NCBI RefSeq assembly: GCF_900156175.1
Contig: NZ_FTMV01000004.1
Location: 1 to 64,000 of the forward strand
Reading direction: 5' to 3'
DNA from: Janthinobacterium sp. TND4EL3
GTDB taxonomy: Bacteria > Pseudomonadota > Gammaproteobacteria > Burkholderiales > Burkholderiaceae_D
Length of the DNA: 64,000 bases
The position numbers were made by a program, and so were the translations under genes. How positions within the stretch are numbered: the first letter of the stretch is position 1; each line of letters begins with the position of its first letter. The notes under the pieces are model-generated. The model did not search any database, was not told the origin of the DNA, and worked only from the letters and a program-made list of their open reading frames with translations. Positions 63,537 through 64,000 of this stretch are shown here, in pieces.

Positions 63537-63546
63537 GAGCGCCCGA

Positions 63547-63574
63547 CAGACGGCAAACTGAGAGGTGCCGTCTG
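63547..63574 (-). terminator. Hairpin after the repeat-protein gene
   Basis: CAGACGGCA / TGCCGTCTG perfect 9-bp stem between the convergent HTH and repeat-protein genes. No T run on either strand. Confidence 0.4.
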
Positions 63575-63624
63575 CGCAAGTCAGGCTTGCCGCGTGCGGC
63601 AGCCAAATCTGTCTTTCCTGTCTT

Positions 63625-63999
63625 CTATTGCGCGTCCGGACTCAGCGCCGGGCGATCAGTATAGAATCGCCCCATTTCCAGGCCGGTCGCGGACGACTCG
63701 GCGAGCCCTGCGGCCGATGCGCCCGGTGCGCTGGAAAATGCGGTCATGGCAGCACCGGTGGCGCGGCCCGAATACGCCGTCGCTTGCACCGCTGCACTGG
63801 AAAACGCGGCCTGTACCGCCCTTCCCGAATACGCTGTCTGCTGCACGGCACGGCCCGAATACGCGGTCGCCTGCACGGCTGCGCTGGAAAACGCCGTCTT
63901 GACGGCCCGGCCCGAATACGCCGCCTGTACGGCGCGCCCCGAATACGCTGTCTCTGCGCGTAGGTAATCTTCACCGAACGTCTGCTCGTACAATTGTTT
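63625..63999 (-). CDS. Partial ORF with tandem YSGRAVQ repeats
   Basis: Open to the window edge (the frame continues upstream as ...KQLYEQTFGEDYLRAE), so only the C-terminus is seen, about 125 residues. It contains eight 9-10-residue repeats alternating TAYSGRAVQ- and TAFSSAAVQ-type units, followed by GLEMGRFYTDRPALSPDAQ. Differences between DNA units fall mostly at third codon positions (GGG/GGC/GGA, GTA/GTC/GTG, CGC/CGG/CGT/AGG), which supports real coding on this strand. No family recognised. Confidence 0.65.
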   Translation of the reverse strand, partial: KQLYEQTFGEDYLRAETAYSGRAVQAAYSGRAVKTAFSSAAVQATAYSGRAVQQTAYSGRAVQAAFSSAAVQATAYSGRATGAAMTAFSSAPGASAAGLAESSATGLEMGRFYTDRPALSPDAQ

Positions 64000-64000
64000 C

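Noticed and set aside
63690..63960. CRISPR array
   Set aside because: Units are contiguous, without spacers, diverge at third codon positions and encode a peptide repeat.

Overview
The window is a GC-rich bacterial chromosome segment. Its gene content points to a Betaproteobacterium of the Oxalobacteraceae (Janthinobacterium/Duganella/Massilia type): a 526-residue isocitrate lyase, large TonB-dependent receptors, a BMP-type nucleoside ABC transporter, a DUF5610 protein and abundant SDR and MFS proteins. The genus is an inference from gene families. No rRNA or complete tRNA gene is present.

Layout. 1-1.15 kb is mobile-element debris: an IS3 transposase fragment, an IS66 fragment and an 18-nt match to the 3' end of a tRNA-Ser, a possible attachment-site scar. 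1.15-4.3 kb holds a HigBA-type toxin-antitoxin operon, a BPSL0067/STY0300 pair and an unknown secreted protein. 4.3-10.1 kb is core metabolism (isocitrate lyase, an MHS transporter, an SDR) plus three unknown small proteins. 10.2-11.0 kb is a more AT-rich solitary HNH nuclease. 11.2-19.5 kb holds a MarR-GNAT fusion, a TetR regulator with paired operators, an alpha/beta hydrolase, a TonB receptor, a secreted esterase and two secreted or lipoprotein unknowns. 19.5-26.9 kb holds a class A beta-lactamase translationally coupled to a multi-PAS hybrid histidine kinase, a second TonB receptor and gluQ.

26.99-34.2 kb is the most unusual part. It is an AT-rich array of about nine small genes on the minus strand, several of them paralogs with a shared PWG-type motif. 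The array lies directly downstream of an Rhs core plus C-terminal toxin that is fused, out of frame, to the first ~350 residues of T6SS tssF. I read this as a deletion scar in a type VI secretion/Rhs locus that left an orphan toxin and an immunity-gene array. At least two genes in the array are broken at A/T homopolymers.

34.3-40.2 kb is a nucleoside-uptake module: a Tsx-like outer-membrane channel divergent from an ABC ATPase, two permeases and a BMP binding protein. 40.3-48.9 kb carries an HDOD protein, M28, M20 and degenerate M24 peptidase-family proteins, an MFS carrier, a luciferase-like oxidoreductase and a lipoprotein. 49-58.9 kb has a VanZ protein, a candidate ~65-nt sRNA with an anti-Shine-Dalgarno loop, an SDR, a LemA/TPM operon, pyrF, sbcB, a DUF5610 protein, a cNMP-GGDEF protein, an HPF/RaiA ribosome-associated protein and a DUF1345 protein. 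58.9-64 kb has an MFS exporter, a 2Fe-2S flavin reductase, an epimerase, small unknowns, an HTH protein and, at the right edge, the partial reading frame of a tandem-repeat protein.
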